Shown here: piece by piece, positions 62,215 to 64,000 of the stretch | How positions within the stretch are numbered: the stretch's first letter is position 1 | Layout of the letters: each line of letters starts with the position of its first letter | Source: Arenibacter catalasegens | GTDB lineage: Bacteria; Bacteroidota; Bacteroidia; Flavobacteriales; Flavobacteriaceae | DNA length: 64,000 bases | Direction: 5' to 3' | Assembly (NCBI RefSeq): GCF_002909235.1 | Contig: NZ_PHQQ01000010.1 | Location: forward strand, 90,281-154,280 | Position numbers and translations under genes: made by a program | The notes under the pieces: generated by a model | Seen by the model: only the letters and a program-made list of their open reading frames with translations | What the model was told of the DNA's origin: nothing | Databases searched by the model: none

Positions 62215-62610
62215 TTAAATTTTAATAGAATCGTCAAGTTTTTCGTCAATCTCAAACATAACAGTCTCATCAGCAAAAACTATAACAATGCGATTTTGTT
62301 TAAGTTCTATTAAAAGTTCTTCGCCAATAAAAAGAACCCCTGCCTTAAAATCTTTAAACGGTAATGGGAATTTAGGGTAATTTATAAAGCTAATTGTTAC
62401 GGATTTTTCATTTTGCCCCAGAAAGACAATATCACATGGGCTTACCTTGGCACTTAGTAAGGTTACTGTTTTTGTTTTAAGGTTTTCCTGAGCAATGGTA
62501 AGTTTAGCTTTTAGTTCTTCCAATGACCAAATGCTATTTGTATAACCTTTGTTTAGTCCAATGGTTATTTCGGCTCTATAAGTTGATGCAGTAGTTTTTT
62601 TGTGGTTCAA
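62215..62610 (-). CDS. Unrecognised small protein
   Basis: 131 residues, soluble, beta-rich, with YRAEITIGLNKGY, VSPCDIVFLGQNEKSVTISF and an acidic C-terminus. No signal peptide or membrane segment. It stands alone with gaps of 200 to 320 bp on both sides. No family recognised. Confidence 0.5.
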   Translation of the reverse strand: MNHKKTTASTYRAEITIGLNKGYTNSIWSLEELKAKLTIAQENLKTKTVTLLSAKVSPCDIVFLGQNEKSVTISFINYPKFPLPFKDFKAGVLFIGEELLIELKQNRIVIVFADETVMFEIDEKLDDSIKI

Positions 62611-62636
62611 TTTTTAAGTCGGATTAATTGTGAATC

Positions 62637-62810
62637 TGGTAAATTCGACAATTAGGAGGAAATATCCAAGCCAAAGGGAAAGATCTATAGTAAGTCCTTA
62701 AAGGTTGCTGTAGTTGATATCTTATATTTATAAAAACTCCGAATAGAATACCATATTTTTTCCACTACGGAACCTTTTTTGATAATCCTCAATTTTGTCG
62801 AATTAATACC
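62637..62810. repeat. Imperfect terminal inverted repeats around a 170-bp gene-free segment
   Basis: AATTCGACAA (62642-62651) and TTGTCGAATT (62795-62804) are exact inverted copies; similarity extends outward and inward to GGTA...GAGGA, about 25 bp each side. A short, gene-free segment bounded by inverted repeats has the look of a MITE or a shrunken insertion sequence. The rest of the 62611-62930 gap holds nothing else clear. Confidence 0.4.
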
Positions 62811-62930
62811 GAAAATCGTTGAGGTACTGGACTCGAACCGCAAGCCAGCCAGAGCCGATTAGAAAAACCTTGGAGATTTACGTAAGTAGTCTAGAACTAG
62901 TAAAAAAAATGTTTGAGTTCACCTGTACTT

Positions 62931-63892
62931 TTACTCAGTTATTTTCCCATTCAGGAATTTCAATGTTCGTTCTTTTTCACCATTTGGTTTATATATGTCC
63001 AGCTTAATTAAAACACCATTTTCTATAACAACTTGAATAAGTTTATTTCCGTTTATAAAATTGGATATTGTCTTTTCAACTGTCAGATTCCCCAATCTGG
63101 GTAGTGTTTTAAGTTCGTCAGTTATGAATTTACCGTTAACTTCCTTCTCTGACATAAACTGACCAGCTACTATTGCATTTTGATTAGTAAAATAGCTGAA
63201 TTTTACGATGCCATTGTCTACAAAGGAAACCCTAATATTTCCTTCGTAAAACTCGTAGTCTATATGATAGTTCCTATTATCCAAACTAATTCGGATATAT
63301 TCTAAATTAGCACCATATGTTTCATTAACGTAATCATATTTAAAATCACTCCATTTAGTCACTCTTGTATTTTCTAGGTGGCCTTTTCGGTTTTTGTAGG
63401 TTAGGGATGTTAAACCATCAAAATGGTTAAAATTTGATGTAAACGGAATTAGTGTAACATTTTGAGTATTGGTTTTGTTCTCATTTATAGTCTCGAATAT
63501 TAAATGTACACTATTTAAGGTATATACGATTTTAACACTATTTTCCTCGAAAAAACTTTTTCCTTTTTTTCCATTTTTTTGAAGTTCAGACTGTAGTCGT
63601 GAAAATGCAGTTTCATCACCTTCCAATTCAATTTTTGATAGTTTAGAACTCTCTTTTTCTGCCGTTACTTTTAGAAAGCTGTATCCAACTTCTTTTTTTA
63701 CATCATATCTGTCGCCGTATAGGTATGTGTAATTATTCACATAATTCGTTCGTCTTTCTATAAACTCAAAATTTTTAACCTGCATTTTTGCTTGCATTTC
63801 CGAAAGGCTAAAATTATTCGCTATTTGTGTTAAAAATTCTGTTGTAATTTCAGATGATTGTGCATTTGCCCTAAATGGATACGCTAGAGCAA
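62931..63892 (-). pseudogene. Secreted protein gene cut inside its signal peptide
   Basis: From an internal ATG (63797) the frame gives 288 residues, but coding reads on upstream: LALAYPFRANAQSSEITTEF, then TQIANNFSLSEMQAKMQ. That is a signal-peptide end, and the frame breaks exactly where a repeated sequence (63893) begins, with a TAG beyond it. The natural start is lost. The body is beta-rich (MPNGEKERTLKFLNGK-like end) with no recognised domain. Without its start the gene is probably not secreted or not expressed. Confidence 0.6.
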
Positions 63893-64000
63893 GCTGACCC
63901 CTCTACCTGGGGTTAAAAATGGTCAGAGAATGCATCTGCCGTTCTGTCGGATGCTGACCCCTCTACATTAAAAAAGATAGTCAAATTTTGGGTCTAGATT
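63893..64000. mobile_element. Probable end of an insertion sequence (runs off the window)
   Basis: GCTGACCCCTCTAC occurs at 63893-63906 and again at 63953-63966, exactly 60 bp apart, and the first copy begins at the point where the neighbouring gene is broken. Repeated end sequences of this sort are known for IS21-family elements, whose ends carry several transposase-binding repeats. The transposase would lie right of the window; the family is a guess. Confidence 0.5.

Noticed and set aside
62818..62850. tRNA-like T-arm on the minus strand (GGTTCGAGTCC)
   Set aside because: The flanking bases do not form a T-stem or acceptor stem and there is no anticodon arm.
1..64000. CRISPR arrays
   Set aside because: No regularly spaced repeats of 25-40 bp were seen, and no cas genes; the repeats found occur in two copies only.

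Overview
The window is a piece of a marine-type Flavobacteriaceae (Bacteroidota) chromosome. Pointers are the AT-rich sequence, several TTTG-N19/20-TAnnTTTG promoters, a TonB receptor with an N-terminal carboxypeptidase-like domain, a carotenoid-type lycopene cyclase, a FeoB-associated Cys-rich microprotein next to feoAB, DUF2141 and DUF423 proteins, and a TPR-type histidine kinase with a LuxR-type regulator. The genus cannot be named from the sequence alone.

Region 1 (1-19.3 kb) is ordinary chromosome. It holds a TolC/TetR efflux locus with an operator inside its promoter, an isoprenyl diphosphate synthase, a large cytochrome-c/HEAT lipoprotein, lycopene cyclase, a TonB receptor plus thioredoxin-fold operon facing a DtxR-type regulator and ZIP transporter across a shared promoter region, DUF2141, DUF423, FeoB-associated protein/FeoB/FeoA, SCO and RseP.

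Region 2 (19.3-22.4 kb) has a tRNA-Asn preceded by a tRNA fragment broken by an 18-bp palindrome, then a small decayed mobilizable element: two helix-turn-helix proteins, a DnaC-like ATPase and a BfmA/BtgA-like mobilization protein, with neither integrase nor relaxase, and an oriT-like region.

Region 3 (22.4-30 kb) has a histidine kinase/response regulator pair with a small lipoprotein, then accessory genes: DUF3761, secreted and membrane proteins, a PD-(D/E)XK protein, a gene fragment and a secreted SNase-fold nuclease.

Region 4 (30.2-62 kb) is a defence island, almost entirely on the minus strand. In transcription order the first block is a zinc-ribbon/PD-(D/E)XK protein; then a run of 17 closely spaced genes. 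That run begins with a TerY-P-like phospho-signalling module (vWA, PP2C phosphatase, kinase, PLD nuclease, second kinase, DUF4407 membrane protein, two small proteins) and continues into a type I restriction locus (HsdM, HsdS, a Mug-like glycosylase, a one-TM protein, a GIY-YIG-like protein, two DUF262 proteins, HsdR, a YgjP-like metallopeptidase). The second block, between two copies of a 123-bp direct repeat, holds an IS1182-like transposase remnant, a DUF4236/lipoyl-like fusion, a voltage-gated-type K+ channel, an HNH fragment, McrBC, a repeat-bearing secreted protein and a CBASS operon of a CD-NTase and a TIR-STING effector. A second, truncated mcrC 3' end at 30.2 kb shares a perfect 35-bp direct repeat with the intact mcrC at 54.8 kb, so 24.5 kb lies between homologous ends.

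Region 5 (62-64 kb) has two unrecognised genes; the second is cut inside its signal peptide by what looks like an insertion-sequence end. The most promising under-described system is the vWA/PP2C/kinase/PLD/kinase/DUF4407 operon, three of whose consecutive proteins end in the same [DN]-K-F peptide.
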